Shown: positions 1 to 6,507, counted from the first letter of the stretch. The stretch: 11,418 bases of DNA from an uncultured Clostridia bacterium (GCA_905210855.1 CAJLYL010000052.1:1-11418), one strand, 5' to 3'. The notes: generated by a model not told the origin, from the sequence alone. Made by a program: numbers and translations.

Positions 1-720
1 TATTTTGATTCAATTGATGAAGTAACTGTAGTTAATATTAAAGAGGAATTAATTAAAAAGATTAGAACTGAAATAAATGCAATTGATCAAACTATAAATA
101 TTGATACAAATGACATATATATTTTACAAGGATACCATTTAAAGCGTATTAAAAAGATTGAACATAGCCTTATTACAGCAAATGATATTAATGAATTTAA
201 AAATTTATATAAAATCAATATTACAGAAAAAATGTTTGATGAATATGAACAGGATATTGTAAATTTTGGTGAAAAGTGCAATGCGCCCTCTATTGACAAC
301 TGCAGAAAATGCAAATATAATCAAAATACAAATTCAGATGCCTGCATTTTAAAACTTTTCACTATTTTTGATGAATTTATTCCTCAACCACATCAAGGAC
401 ACGAATTTGGAGATATTAAATTGTCTGTTTCTGTTGATGATGCAACATATACATTGCAGGGGATTTTAAAATCAAAAAACAAAAAAATTACAAATTCGTC
501 ATCTACTGGCAGAGAAATTCTTAGTCAAGCACTATCTGGATTTACAGACGGAAGAGTAGATTTAATAGCCGTAATAGCTCCTGCAATTTTTGATGTTCAA
601 TTAATGGAAAACATAAAATTTATTGCCAAGCTTACAAAAAAGCAGGTTGTTTTTCTGGATGACGATTTTCTTGTTCGGCTTTATGCTCAATATAAAAACA
701 ATTTTGTTAAAACGGTTTAA
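1..720 (+). CDS. Unrecognised AT-rich protein with four-cysteine cluster, 5'-truncated by window edge
   Basis: The reading frame is open from base 1 to the TAA at 718-720, so at least 239 residues are visible and the start lies outside the window. The ATG at 232 has no convincing ribosome binding site and cuts into continuous coding sequence, so it is not taken as the start. The visible part begins with a Lys/Ile/Asn-rich, probably helical stretch. Four cysteines follow (visible residues 93, 101, 104, 115; C-X7-C-X2-C-X10-C), which could bind zinc or an iron-sulfur cluster. The C-terminal half looks like an alpha/beta domain: GD at 137-138, GILKS at 154-158, then a hydrophobic strand (LIAVIAPAIFD, 189-199) and another (VVFLDDDF, 216-223). 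The GD...K-S spacing loosely resembles a PD-(D/E)XK nuclease core, but the acidic residue expected two before the lysine is an isoleucine, so this is speculation. Base composition is far more AT-rich than the core genes, suggesting horizontal transfer. Function unknown. Confidence 0.75.
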   Translation, partial: YFDSIDEVTVVNIKEELIKKIRTEINAIDQTINIDTNDIYILQGYHLKRIKKIEHSLITANDINEFKNLYKINITEKMFDEYEQDIVNFGEKCNAPSIDNCRKCKYNQNTNSDACILKLFTIFDEFIPQPHQGHEFGDIKLSVSVDDATYTLQGILKSKNKKITNSSSTGREILSQALSGFTDGRVDLIAVIAPAIFDVQLMENIKFIAKLTKKQVVFLDDDFLVRLYAQYKNNFVKTV

Positions 721-747
721 TTTTATAAGTTCGGATAAAACATATAG

Positions 748-788
748 GCCTCAACTGTTGCCCAAAATGGCAACAACTGAGGCTTTTT
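748..788 (+). terminator. Intrinsic terminator of the AT-rich gene
   Basis: The arms GCCTCAACTGTTGCC (748-762) and GGCAACAACTGAGGC (769-783) pair at 13 of 15 positions around a 6-nt loop and are followed by TTTTT (784-788). The hairpin starts 27 bases after the stop at 720 and ends just before the stop of the convergent tnpV-type gene. It could act in both directions, but the T-run is only good on the plus strand. Confidence 0.85.
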
Positions 789-789
789 A

Positions 790-1170
790 TTATATTGTAT
801 CCTTATAAATATATTCGCTCAAAATGACTTCTTCTGCCCGGTCGTGAATACTGTTCATTTTCTGCACCCACAGCATTTGGTCTGTTGCTTTTAACTGTTC
901 CGTAACACTTTCTTGTTCTGCCATTTTTGTTACCATATCTTTTGGGCATTTATGACAGGTTTCGTCTATTTCTGCAAGGTGTTCAAACAGTTTACCTTCC
1001 ATAAAAAGAGCTGTATAGTATGATTTATGATGTTCTTTCAAAAATATTTTTCTCAAATTCCCATACTTACCGATATTGTATTTCTTTGTGTCGGGTACTG
1101 CGATATTAGGGATATAGCAATCTCCGACTTTTGTGTATGTTCCGCCATTTTGTTCAAATATTGATTTCAT
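790..1170 (-). CDS. TnpV-like transposon-encoded accessory protein
   Basis: The 126-residue product matches my memory of the TnpV family (transposon-encoded protein TnpV): an N-terminus of the form MKSIFEQ-GGTYT-GD-Y-PN, a central YGNLRKIFLKEH block, a LAEID segment, and the C-terminal VTEQLKA-QM-WV-KMN region. TnpV proteins are small cytosolic proteins found in mobile elements of Clostridia, usually near recombinases or mobilisation genes; their biochemical role is not established. The start chosen is the ATG at 1168-1170, preceded by GGAGGA (1178-1183) with a 7-nt spacer. An in-frame TTG at 1185 overlaps that site and is rejected. Length is normal for the family and there is no frameshift. 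It stands alone here: no recombinase, relaxase or terminal repeat is visible in the window, so it is probably a leftover of a larger element or part of one lying to the left. Confidence 0.85.
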   Translation of the reverse strand: MKSIFEQNGGTYTKVGDCYIPNIAVPDTKKYNIGKYGNLRKIFLKEHHKSYYTALFMEGKLFEHLAEIDETCHKCPKDMVTKMAEQESVTEQLKATDQMLWVQKMNSIHDRAEEVILSEYIYKDTI

Positions 1171-1367
1171 TGTAAAATCCTCCAAGTTTTAATTTTCTAC
1201 AATATCGTATCAATCCGGCTGTATAACACATTTTTGCCTTTCTTCCTTATCGTCATTTGACATCGGTAGGCGCATTTTTTGTTTGCAAAAAGAATTATGA
1301 GGAGGGGTGTGTTTTGAAATCGCAAAGCAAAAAATGCAATAATTATTCTACGAAAGGATTATTGAAA

Positions 1368-1898
1368 ATGAGGGAATTATTAGTAGCTTTATTAGTGATT
1401 TGCATTGCGCTTTCAACCGCGGCTTGCACGGGGGACAGCACACAACCTCAAAATGAGAGCGGTGACACAAATATATCCGATAACACCGTGCCAAAAGATG
1501 CAAATGAAGTGTTTGGTTTGAATGATACTGCCGCGTTCAAAAACCTCAAGGTGACGGCGACAAAGCTTGAGGAATCCAATGGCTCGGATTTTTTCAATGC
1601 GGAAAGCGGCAAGGCTTTTGTCGGAGTAAATTTTGAAATTGAAAATATATCGGACGAGACACGAAACATCAGCAGCCTTTTGTTGTTTGACGCATATGCG
1701 GATGATGTAAAACGTGATTATTCCATATCCGCAAATGTAGTGTTCGGTGATGGAACACTTGACGGTGAATTGTCCCCGGGCAAAAAACTTGTCGGTTGGT
1801 ATGCTGTGGAAGTGCCGGAGAACTGGCAGCAGATAGAATTGGAAGTCAAGAGCAGTTGGCTGTCGGGAAGCAAAGCGAGATTTGTTTTTGATAAATAA
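1368..1898 (+). CDS. Secreted lipoprotein with DUF4352-like domain
   Basis: A 176-residue protein with a lipoprotein signal peptide: a short charged start (MRE), a hydrophobic core (LLVALLVICIALSTA) and a lipobox-like STAAC with the presumed lipidated cysteine at residue 20. Thr at -3 is less usual than Leu. A Ser/Gln/Asn/Asp-rich linker follows (about 21-45). The globular domain has features of DUF4352, an immunoglobulin-like extracytoplasmic fold: VTATKLE, then GKAFVGVNFEIENIS, the DGELSPGKKLVGWYAVEVPE segment in which a surplus of charge precedes a conserved G-x-x-x-x-G-W/Y strand, and a final LEVKSSW strand. The start at 1368 has AAAGGA (1353-1358) with a 9-nt spacer and puts the hydrophobic core at the right distance. 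An in-frame TTG at 1314 behind GGAGGGG (1301-1307) would add 18 basic residues. The next gene begins 20 bases downstream, so the two are probably co-transcribed. Ligand or partner unknown. Confidence 0.8.
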   Translation: MRELLVALLVICIALSTAACTGDSTQPQNESGDTNISDNTVPKDANEVFGLNDTAAFKNLKVTATKLEESNGSDFFNAESGKAFVGVNFEIENISDETRNISSLLLFDAYADDVKRDYSISANVVFGDGTLDGELSPGKKLVGWYAVEVPENWQQIELEVKSSWLSGSKARFVFDK

Positions 1899-1918
1899 AT
1901 ACATAAGGAGTGTTGATT

Positions 1919-2275
1919 ATGAGAAGTAAAGTATTATTTGCGGCAAGCGCACTTGCTACCGCATATTCAGTTTATTTAATTATATATTTTGCCGGTGGTG
2001 TTATGAATGCCGACGGCGCCGAAGCTGTTGGAGGAACAATAGCCACGGCATTGGTTATGCCGCATATGGCTATGTTTTTAATCGGAGCAATTTTCGGATG
2101 GATCGGTTTTCTTGCAAAAAAGAGTTGGGCAGCGTTGGTTGCCGCAATTCTGTATTCGGTGGGTACATTGATATTTGTCATGTATGCTATGTTTGGAATA
2201 CCGATTTTGGTGCTTGGATTTATCGGCTATTCTAAACAGAAGAAAATTAACTTGCAAAATACTCAAAACAGTTAA
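1919..2275 (+). CDS. Small polytopic membrane protein, paired with lipoprotein
   Basis: 118 residues, very hydrophobic, with about four membrane segments: roughly residues 5-27, 41-66, 71-90 and 92-110. A short Gly/Ala/Asp-Ala-Glu loop lies between the first two, and the tail is basic and polar (SKQKKINLQNTQNS), probably cytoplasmic. The ATG at 1919 is preceded by AAGGAG (1905-1910) with an 8-nt spacer; an upstream in-frame GTG at 1910 overlaps that site and is rejected. It follows the lipoprotein stop by 20 bases, so an operon is likely. I recall similar hypothetical proteins beside DUF4352 lipoproteins in gut Clostridia but know no function for them. No catalytic or transport motif is visible. 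Confidence 0.75.
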   Translation: MRSKVLFAASALATAYSVYLIIYFAGGVMNADGAEAVGGTIATALVMPHMAMFLIGAIFGWIGFLAKKSWAALVAAILYSVGTLIFVMYAMFGIPILVLGFIGYSKQKKINLQNTQNS

Positions 2276-2284
2276 TTTGTGATC

Positions 2285-2328
2285 AGAGGTTTTCCGAAAA
2301 CTTGCGGAGAGCCTCTGTCTTTGTTTTC
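2285..2328 (+). terminator. Probable terminator after lipoprotein-membrane protein pair
   Basis: AGAGGTTTTCCG (2285-2296) pairs with CGGAGAGCCTCT (2305-2316) over 12 positions, two of them G-T, with an 8-nt loop. The following tract (GTCTTTGTTTT) is T-rich but broken, so termination may be incomplete. It lies 10 bases after the stop at 2275. Confidence 0.65.
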
Positions 2329-2392
2329 GGTACTCTCACGGACAGTTTCCTGCGGATAAGCGTTTGTTTGTGCGAGGGTGTTAAATTGCACT

Positions 2393-2419
2393 GGCGACCA
2401 CGCAGGGTCGCCCCTACGG
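2393..2419 (+). repeat. REP-like hairpin ending in CCCCTACGG (copy 1)
   Basis: GGCGACC (2393-2399) and GGTCGCC (2406-2412) form a perfect 7-bp hairpin with a 6-nt loop. The second arm runs directly into CCCCTACGG (2411-2419). The same hairpin-plus-CCCCTACGG layout recurs at 2445-2470, with different arm sequence. A further short inverted repeat (GCACAA 2423-2428, TTGTGC 2437-2442) links the two copies. Confidence 0.7.
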
Positions 2420-2444
2420 ATAGCACAAGGCGCGTGTTGTGCGT

Positions 2445-2470
2445 GTCGATGATGGCATCGACCCCTACGG
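2445..2470 (+). repeat. REP-like hairpin ending in CCCCTACGG (copy 2)
   Basis: GTCGATG (2445-2451) pairs with CATCGAC (2456-2462) around a 4-nt loop and is followed by CCCCTACGG (2462-2470). The arms differ from those of copy 1 while pairing is retained, and the CCCCTACGG tail is identical. That is what one expects of a structured repeat recognised by a REP-associated transposase. Confidence 0.7.
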
Positions 2471-2511
2471 TGTGATTAAAATTTCATACGGTCAAAAAGC
2501 GAGATGAAATG

Positions 2512-2540
2512 TTGAAAAATGCACATTTATATGGTACAAT
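2512..2540 (+). promoter_or_regulatory. Sigma-A promoter upstream of RAYT remnant
   Basis: TTGAAA (2512-2517), a 17-bp spacer and TACAAT (2535-2540) give a strong consensus match. Transcription would begin near 2547 and give a leader of about 83 nt before the ATG at 2630. It still looks intact although the gene it serves is broken. Confidence 0.7.
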
Positions 2541-2629
2541 GATATTAATTTATTATCGCAGAAATTATAGCGGCTATCTTGGTAAATTAAAGGATAAATC
2601 GTTGAATATTAAAATAAAGGAATAACAAA

Positions 2630-2806
2630 ATGAATGAATTGCCAAAGCGAAAACGAATCAGATTAAAGGATTATGATTATTCGCAAAACGGATATTATTT
2701 TATAACGGTATGTACAGAGAGCAGGCAAGCAACTTTGTCAGATGCGCGTAGGGGCAATCGGGCAGAGCAGAGCCTTGCCCCTACGGTCGATTACCGGTTT
2801 AATTAA
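2630..2806 (+). pseudogene. Truncated REP-associated Y1 transposase (RAYT/TnpA_REP), N-terminal fragment
   Basis: From the ATG at 2630 (AAAGGAA at 2616-2622, 7-nt spacer) the first ~34 codons read as the typical start of a RAYT protein: a basic LPKRKRIRLKDYDYSQNG segment followed by YYFITVCT, the first beta strand of the HUH/Y1 single-strand transposase fold. Intact family members continue for another 100-200 residues with the HUH motif and catalytic tyrosine; both are absent here. After residue ~34 the frame runs through the palindrome at 2747-2785 and stops at 2804-2806, overlapping the dapL stop on the other strand. The fragment cannot be an active transposase. The junction with the palindrome suggests an internal deletion that removed most of the gene but kept the element's two ends. 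RAYT proteins mobilise REP hairpins, consistent with the CCCCTACG hairpins upstream. Confidence 0.8.
2747..2785. repeat. REP-type palindrome with 11-bp arms at dapL 3' end
   Basis: CGTAGGGGCAA (2747-2757) and TTGCCCCTACG (2775-2785) are perfect inverted copies separated by 17 bases. Each arm contains the CCCCTACG word seen in the two hairpins upstream, here once in each orientation. It lies 17 bases beyond the dapL stop (minus strand), so it will also form a stable hairpin at the 3' end of the dapF-dapL message. It has no T-run on the minus strand, so it is not a standard intrinsic terminator. Confidence 0.85.
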
Positions 2807-3981
2807 AGCACGCTTTTAATTCTCTTTACCGCTTCCTCGGTTTTTTCCTTGGTGTTAAACGCAGTCAAGCGGAAGAAGCCTTCGCCGTTTTCGCCGAATC
2901 CTGCACCCGGAGTGCCGACAACATTCGCCTCGGTGAGGAGTTTGTCAAAGAAAGTCCATGAATCCATGCCATCGGGGCACTTCATCCACACGTATGGTGA
3001 GTTTTTGCCGCCGGTGTACCAAATGCCAAGCTCGTCAAATGCGTCTGTAATAATCTTCGCATTCTTCTTGTAGTAGGCGATGTTTGCCTTGATCTGCTCC
3101 TGACCTTCGGGGGTGAACACAGCCGCCGCACCGCGCTGAACGATGTATGACACACCGTTAAACTTCGTGGTCTGTCTGCGCAGCCAAAGCTTGTTAAGCT
3201 CGGTGCCGTCTACCGCGAGGTTGTGCGGAACTACCGTATAGCCGCATCTTGTACCCGTGAATCCTGCCGTCTTTGACAGTGAGCAGAACTCTATGGCACA
3301 GGTTCTGCTTCCGTCTATCTCGAATATGCTGTGAGGATAATCTCCCGTCACAAACGATTCATACGCCGCGTCAAACAGTATCAGAGCTTTATTTTTGTTT
3401 GCGTAGTCAACCCATTTTTTAAGCTGTTCTTTGGAGTACACCGCGCCCGTGGGATTGTTCGGCGAGCAGATGTAGATAATGTCTGCCGCGGTGTCATCAT
3501 CCGGCAGCGGCAGAAAACCGTTGTTCTCGTTGGAGTTTGCATAAATCACCTTGCGTGCGTCCATTATGTTGGTGTCAACATATACGGGGTACACCGGGTC
3601 GGGTATAAGCACAGTGTTGTCCTTGCCGAGAATGTCGAGTATATTTCCGATGTCGCTCTTTGCGCCGTCCGATATAAATATCTCGTCTGCCTCAAGCTCC
3701 ACGCCGCAGTCCTTGTAGTAATTCTTAACGGCGTTTCTGAGAAAATCATATCCCTGTTCCGGTCCGTAGCCGTGGAATCCCGCGGGTGTGCCCATCTCCT
3801 GCGAAGCCTTAATCATCTCGTCAACAACCGCTTTGCACAGCGGCTTTGTCACATCGCCTATGCCGAGCCTTATTATGTCTGCATTGGGGTTTTCCTCTGA
3901 GAATTTTGCTACCCTGTGAGCAATCTCGGTGAAGAGATAACTCTCTTTAAGGTTGAGATAATTTTTGTTAATTGTAATCAT
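2803..3981 (-). CDS. dapL: LL-diaminopimelate aminotransferase
   Basis: A fold-type I, PLP-dependent aminotransferase of 392 residues. It converts tetrahydrodipicolinate plus glutamate directly to LL-2,6-diaminopimelate, bypassing the acylated DapD/C/E intermediates; it acts in the cytosol. Seen in the sequence: IIRLGIGDVTKPL near residues 36-48, HGYGPEQG at 70-77, SDGAKSD at 104-110, SPNNPTG at 173-179, FDAAYESF at 203-210 (cofactor-binding Asp204 and Tyr207), the PLP lysine in SLSKTAGFTGTRCG (Lys237) with Arg245, and the C-terminal FFRLTAF (369-375) whose Arg is expected to bind a substrate carboxylate. These fit the DapL group rather than aspartate aminotransferase. The ATG at 3979-3981 overlaps the dapF TGA (ATGA) and its GGAGGAA site lies inside dapF, so translation is probably coupled. 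Full length for the family. Confidence 0.95.
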   Translation of the reverse strand: MITINKNYLNLKESYLFTEIAHRVAKFSEENPNADIIRLGIGDVTKPLCKAVVDEMIKASQEMGTPAGFHGYGPEQGYDFLRNAVKNYYKDCGVELEADEIFISDGAKSDIGNILDILGKDNTVLIPDPVYPVYVDTNIMDARKVIYANSNENNGFLPLPDDDTAADIIYICSPNNPTGAVYSKEQLKKWVDYANKNKALILFDAAYESFVTGDYPHSIFEIDGSRTCAIEFCSLSKTAGFTGTRCGYTVVPHNLAVDGTELNKLWLRRQTTKFNGVSYIVQRGAAAVFTPEGQEQIKANIAYYKKNAKIITDAFDELGIWYTGGKNSPYVWMKCPDGMDSWTFFDKLLTEANVVGTPGAGFGENGEGFFRLTAFNTKEKTEEAVKRIKSVL

Positions 3982-4835
3982 ATATATTCCTCCGCTTCTT
4001 TAATGAGTAATTCGCCGTCAAATACAAAGCTTGCGCCGCCTGTCATTATCACATGACCGTCCGCACGGTAGACTATGCTGAGGCTGCCGCCGCGCAGGCA
4101 CACCTTTATGTCGCTGTCCCGGTCACAAAATCCGTTTTCGACAGCTGCCACAGCCACCGCACACGCTCCTGTGCCGCACGCCATAGTCTCGCCGCTGCCG
4201 CGCTCCCACACACGCATACGCAATGTGTTTTTGTCCTTTATCTCCACGAACTCCGTGTTCACTCTCTCGGGAAAAATCTCGTCGTTCTCGTACCCCGGGC
4301 CGATTTTTTCAAGATCAAGGTTATCGATTCCGTCTGTGAATATCACGCAATGGGGGTTACCCATTGACACACAGGTTATGCTCTGCTGCCTGCCGCACAC
4401 AGTCATTGTTCTGCCGATAACCGTATCGCTGTCCGCCTTTACGGGTATCTCGGCTGCATTCAGGACCGCATTGCCCATGTCTACGCTCACGGTTTGCACC
4501 TCGCCGCCGCCAACAGTCAGCGTCAGGTACTTTATGCCGCTCTCGGTCTCGAGCGTGAGCTGTGTTTTGTCGGTCAGTCCGCGGTCATACACATACTTGC
4601 CGATGCATCGTGTGGCGTTTCCGCACATTTTGCCTTCGCTGCCGTCGGCATTGAACATCCTCATGCGAAAGTCCGCTTTGTCGGATTTCATTATCATTAC
4701 CAGTCCGTCAGCGCCTATGCCGAAGTGATATTTTGATATAATCTCGGAGAGTCTGTTGGGGTTCTTGATTGATTGTTTTGTACAGTCCACGTAAACATAG
4801 TCGTTTCCGAGACCGTGCATTTTCGTAAATTTCAT
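3978..4835 (-). CDS. dapF: Diaminopimelate epimerase
   Basis: A 285-residue cofactor-independent epimerase interconverting LL- and meso-diaminopimelate; meso-DAP feeds peptidoglycan cross-links and, through LysA, lysine. The N-terminus has the family motif TKMHGLGNDYV. The two catalytic cysteines are visible: Cys71 in GKMCGNATR and Cys220 in ETMACGTGAC. Further family blocks are FNADGSE (61-67), SMGNPHCV (157-164), FPERVNTEFVE (188-198) and RVWERGSGET (208-217). The ATG at 4833-4835 has AAGGAGG (4841-4847) with a 5-nt spacer; the 15 extra codons back to 4880 lie inside the promoter and pyrG terminator and are rejected. Gene order dapF-dapL places the epimerase first although it acts second. 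The C-terminus overlaps the dapL start by four bases. Confidence 0.96.
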   Translation of the reverse strand: MKFTKMHGLGNDYVYVDCTKQSIKNPNRLSEIISKYHFGIGADGLVMIMKSDKADFRMRMFNADGSEGKMCGNATRCIGKYVYDRGLTDKTQLTLETESGIKYLTLTVGGGEVQTVSVDMGNAVLNAAEIPVKADSDTVIGRTMTVCGRQQSITCVSMGNPHCVIFTDGIDNLDLEKIGPGYENDEIFPERVNTEFVEIKDKNTLRMRVWERGSGETMACGTGACAVAVAAVENGFCDRDSDIKVCLRGGSLSIVYRADGHVIMTGGASFVFDGELLIKEAEEYI

Positions 4836-4851
4836 GTCTGCCTCCTTGTGT

Positions 4852-4880
4852 ATAATACGAAAAACAAGCCGTATCGTCAA
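4852..4880 (-). promoter_or_regulatory. Sigma-A promoter of dapF-dapL
   Basis: On the minus strand TTGACG (4880-4875), a 17-bp spacer and TATTAT (4857-4852) match the consensus well. Transcription would start about 4847-4845, giving a leader of only ~10-12 nt beginning at or within the AAGGAGG ribosome site. No room is left for a lysine riboswitch. The -35 box sits in the loop of the pyrG terminator. Confidence 0.8.
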
Positions 4881-4894
4881 GAGGCGGCTTGTTT
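4860..4894 (-). terminator. pyrG intrinsic terminator, overlapping dapF promoter
   Basis: On the minus strand AAACAAGCCG (4894-4885) pairs with CGGCTTGTTT (4871-4862) over 10 bp around a 13-nt loop, continuing into T residues to 4860. It begins 12 bases after the pyrG stop. The plus-strand flank is also T-rich, so it may work in both directions. Confidence 0.8.
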
Positions 4895-4905
4895 ATTTAA
4901 TTTTA

Positions 4906-6507
4906 TTAATAAGTGTGCCTGAGTGCATTCTCCACGAGACCGAGGAACAGCGGATGCGGCTTGTTTGGTCTTGATTTGAACTCAGGGTGGAACTGTACGC
5001 CCACATAGAAATCATTCTCGGGTACTTCCACAGTCTCCACTATTCTGTCATCGGGCGATGTGCCGCTTATTACAAGACCTTTTTCGGTCATGAGTTCCCT
5101 GTAATCATTGTTGAATTCATATCTGTGACGATGGCGCTCGCTTATAAGCTCTTTGCCGTAGCAATCGAACATCTTTGTGCCGGGGCGCACCTTGCAGGGA
5201 TACGCGCCGAGGCGCATTGTGCCGCCCTTTGCAATCTCGTCGTTTTGGTCGGGCATAAAGTCGATTACCTTGTGCGCCGTGTTCTCGTTGAATTCACCCG
5301 AGTTTGCGTCTGTCATGCCGCACATATGGCGAGCATATTCTATCACGGCTATCTGCATACCAAGGCAGATGCCGAGCATGGGCATATTGTTTTCGCGGCA
5401 GTATTTTGCCGTGGCAATCTTGCCCTCAATTCCTCTGTTGCCGAAACCGCCGGGGATTACTATGCCGTTGCACTCGCTGAGCACTTCTTTAACATTTGCG
5501 TCGGTTATCGTCTCGGAGTCAATCCATTTGATGTCAACAAAGGCGCTGTGCTTGTAACCTGCGTGGCGCAGAGCCTCTGCAACCGAGAGGTAAGCGTCGT
5601 GCAGCTGAACATACTTGCCGACTATGGCTATGGTAGTCTTTTTTGTCCTGTTCTCTATGCTCTCTATCATCTCATTCCACTCCGCAAGGTCGGGTTCGGG
5701 AGTGTTAAGCCCAAGCTCACGGCACACTATGCTGGAGAAATTGTGGCTTTCGAGCATAAGCGGCGCTTTGTAGAGCGTGGGTATGGTTATGTTTTCTATA
5801 ACGCAGTCGGGCTTTACATTGCAGAACATGGCGATTTTGCGGAAGATGGATTCGTCAAGCGGCTCGTCACAGCGCAGAACAACGATGTCCGGATGTATGC
5901 CCATGCCCTGGAGTTCTTTCACGGAATGCTGAGTCGGTTTGGACTTGTGCTCCTCCGATCCGCGGATGTAGGGCACAAGCGTTACGTGTATGTAGAGGGA
6001 GTTTTCGGTGCCGACTTCAAGGCCTACCTGACGTATTGCCTCGAGGAACGGCTGGCTTTCAATGTCGCCCGTGGTTCCGCCGATTTCCGTGATGACAACA
6101 TCCGCATCGGAGGTTTTGCCGACATTATAGATAAATTCCTTTATCACATTGGTAATGTGGGGGATGACCTGAACAGTCTCGCCCAGATATTCGCCGCGTC
6201 TTTCTTTATTGAGGACATTCCAGTACACCTTGCCCGTCGTAAGGTTGGAGTATTTGTTAAGATCCTCGTCTATGAACCTCTCATAGTGACCGAGATCAAG
6301 GTCGGTCTCCGCGCCGTCCTCGGTAACAAACACTTCGCCGTGCTGATACGGACTCATAGTGCCGGGGTCAACATTGATATAAGGGTCGAGTTTCTGCGAC
6401 GCAACCTTAAGTCCCCTTGCCTTAAGCAGTCTGCCCAGTGATGCGGCAGTGATGCCCTTTCCGAGTCCCGACACAACTCCGCCGGTAACAAAAATATATT
6501 TAGCCAT
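4906..6507 (-). CDS. pyrG: CTP synthase (glutamine-hydrolysing)
   Basis: 533 residues, the usual size. It makes CTP from UTP, ATP and glutamine in the cytosol, the last step of de novo pyrimidine synthesis. The N-terminal amidoligase domain (about 1-267) opens with KYIFVTGGVVSGLGKG, a P-loop, and includes QKLDPYINVDPGTMSPYQHGEVFV, DLDLGHYERF, ITEIGGTTGDIES and QHSVKELQ. The C-terminal class I glutamine amidotransferase domain has GGFGNRG, the nucleophile Cys381 in GICLGMQ, and the His507/Glu509 pair in FHPEF. Both active sites therefore look intact. The ATG at 6505-6507 has GGGAGGA with a 7-nt spacer; the longer frame up to 6552 would run into the leader hairpin region and is rejected. It has its own promoter and a structured leader, and ends in a terminator. 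Confidence 0.98.
   Translation of the reverse strand: MAKYIFVTGGVVSGLGKGITAASLGRLLKARGLKVASQKLDPYINVDPGTMSPYQHGEVFVTEDGAETDLDLGHYERFIDEDLNKYSNLTTGKVYWNVLNKERRGEYLGETVQVIPHITNVIKEFIYNVGKTSDADVVITEIGGTTGDIESQPFLEAIRQVGLEVGTENSLYIHVTLVPYIRGSEEHKSKPTQHSVKELQGMGIHPDIVVLRCDEPLDESIFRKIAMFCNVKPDCVIENITIPTLYKAPLMLESHNFSSIVCRELGLNTPEPDLAEWNEMIESIENRTKKTTIAIVGKYVQLHDAYLSVAEALRHAGYKHSAFVDIKWIDSETITDANVKEVLSECNGIVIPGGFGNRGIEGKIATAKYCRENNMPMLGICLGMQIAVIEYARHMCGMTDANSGEFNENTAHKVIDFMPDQNDEIAKGGTMRLGAYPCKVRPGTKMFDCYGKELISERHRHRYEFNNDYRELMTEKGLVISGTSPDDRIVETVEVPENDFYVGVQFHPEFKSRPNKPHPLFLGLVENALRHTY

Noticed and set aside
232..234. Start codon of the AT-rich gene
   Set aside because: The frame is open upstream to base 1 and there is no ribosome site before this ATG, so the gene is treated as truncated by the window.
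1257..1285. TTGACA at 1257 as lipoprotein promoter
   Set aside because: The -35 is perfect, but at 17-bp spacing the -10 position reads TGTTTG, and no good -10 occurs at 16-18 bp.
2747..2785. CRISPR or intrinsic terminator
   Set aside because: There are too few units and no regular spacers for CRISPR, and no T-run follows the stem on either strand; the REP-type explanation fits better.
3331..3900. Plus-strand open frame of 189 codons
   Set aside because: Antisense to dapL, with no ribosome site or recognisable motif.
4836..4880. Lysine riboswitch or long leader before dapF
   Set aside because: The promoter leaves only about ten bases of leader, too short for any riboswitch.
4987..6441. Long plus-strand open frame of 484 codons
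   Set aside because: It lies wholly antisense to pyrG, whose protein matches CTP synthase along its full length. Its composition is that expected of a frame opposite a real gene, and it has no ribosome site.
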